From: Psilocybe azurescens
Lineage: Eukaryota; Basidiomycota; Agaricomycetes; Agaricales; Agrocybaceae
Assembly (NCBI GenBank): GCA_023853785.1
Contig: JAJIRX010000250.1
Coordinates: forward strand, 1 to 21,068
Direction: 5' to 3'
DNA length: 21,068 nucleotides
Shown here: positions 20,423 through 21,068 of the stretch, one piece after another
Layout of the letters: each line of letters opens with the position of its first letter
Position numbering within the stretch: the stretch's first letter is position 1
Program-made: the position numbers and the translations under genes
The notes under the pieces: model-generated
Database searches by the model: none
Seen by the model: the letters and a program-made list of their open reading frames with translations, nothing else
What the model was told of the DNA's origin: nothing

Positions 20423-20878
20423 ATCGCTCTTTCACTCCGTCCAGTTTAACTGGGTCCTTTTCTTTCCTTTCCTTTGACCATCATTTACTATTACCGCTTG
20501 TCGATGTGCGACGCCCGCGGCGTCTCTTTCCTTTTCTCGTCTTATTTGCAAGCCAACCCGACTCGGAAAAGGCTGGAAAGAAGCTTGTCTGCATCCATCG
20601 CTGCCCTCATATTGCTTTCCTTTATACTTAACTAGATATCGAGCTTGCTCGCCGCTTACCCATTTACGATACTTGCTTTGGCCATGTATGCTATTCTAAC
20701 CCTTCTGCGTCTTGATCCCGCAAGTCGGCCAAGACGTAGTGCGTATTGAAAGTGAAACAAATCGACAACTGTACTTGTTACGTTATGATTCTGAGAGATT
20801 ATGCCAATCCGCTCAGGCCCCAGGGCTAATGTATCGGTAAACGTTTACTTCCTGGCACTTGCCTTTTCAAGAAAGGTT
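20423..20878. other. Convergent intergenic region near the right end
   Basis: About 450 bases between the stop of the secreted barrel protein and the stop of the leftward partial gene. Contains T/C-rich DNA and no gene, repeat or RNA I can identify. Confidence 0.5.
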
Positions 20879-21068
20879 TCATTTTTTATTCATAGAAGAA
20901 AAGCTTAATATATGCATCCAATAACTCTGCTCATCTTCTCCGGAGACTGCTAACCCGACAGCCATTGAAAGACTCTCAAACTCGTGACCCTCCTGCTTGC
21001 CCAGAGCCATGATGGTGCCCACCACATCTAGCACGAGAAGACGCACGCGTGAGGTTGAAGAAGTCGGC
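20879..21068 (-). CDS. Unidentified protein, C-terminal end only (partial)
   Basis: One minus-strand frame is open from the window edge to a TGA at 20881-20879. It encodes about 62 residues, including VRLLVLDVVGTIMALGKQEG and HEFESLSMAVGLAVSGEDEQ, ending MNKK. The composition looks protein-like and the other frames are closed, but I do not recognise the family. An edge intron cannot be excluded. The gene would converge on the barrel-protein gene. Confidence 0.4.
   Translation of the reverse strand, partial: PTSSTSRVRLLVLDVVGTIMALGKQEGHEFESLSMAVGLAVSGEDEQSYWMHILSFSSMNKK

Noticed and set aside
20423..20631. C-terminal extension of the barrel protein to 20631
   Set aside because: The extension is low-complexity and beyond the family's usual end. 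A one-base shift in AAA at 20413-20415 gives a stop at 20422 right after GMTWVW.

Overview
This is a gene-dense stretch of nuclear DNA from a filamentous fungus, almost certainly a mushroom-forming basidiomycete (Agaricomycetes). The genes carry many short introns of about 50-75 bases with GT-AG or occasional GC-AG ends. Intergenic gaps are mostly short. The decoded proteins match the fungal, often basidiomycete, versions of conserved eukaryotic families. Identifications come from recognising motifs and family sequence by eye; no search was run.

Layout: (1) 79-827 (+) glycine cleavage H protein; (2) 960-1408 (-) a complex I ESSS/NDUFB11-type subunit; (3) 1696-2657 (-) N-alpha-acetyltransferase 40; (4) 2875-4789 (+) RIO2 kinase; (5) 5246-6021 (+) SPF30-like Tudor splicing factor; (6) 6022-8469, about 2.4 kb with no recognisable gene but with a compact block of a palindrome, CACGTG and an 11-bp tandem repeat; (7) 8470-9692 (-) and 10169-11369 (+), two divergently transcribed genes for related, unfamiliar proteins that look like bZIP/bHLH-type regulators; (8) 11893-15514 (+) Mediator subunit 5; (9) 15593-17538 (-) a ZRC1/COT1-type cation diffusion facilitator; (10) 17891-19251 (+) eIF3 subunit h; (11) 19453-20422 (+) a secreted double-psi beta-barrel protein; (12) 20879-21068 (-) the 3' end of an unidentified gene.

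Most genes are unlinked housekeeping functions: mitochondrial metabolism, ribosome maturation and translation, splicing, transcription and metal transport. The exception is the divergent pair in the middle. Its two proteins share a gapless domain of about 52 residues and three introns at identical positions and phases, so they arose by duplication. They face each other across about 0.5 kb that holds four CCAAT boxes. This is the least described part of the window.

A second window-wide feature is that nearly every conserved gene is interrupted by one or more single-base frame breaks, usually in a homopolymer and usually a missing base. Restoring them makes the summed exon lengths divisible by three in six multi-exon genes. 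They are best read as consensus errors in a noisy assembly, not pseudogenes. Exon coordinates below are given on the sequence as printed.
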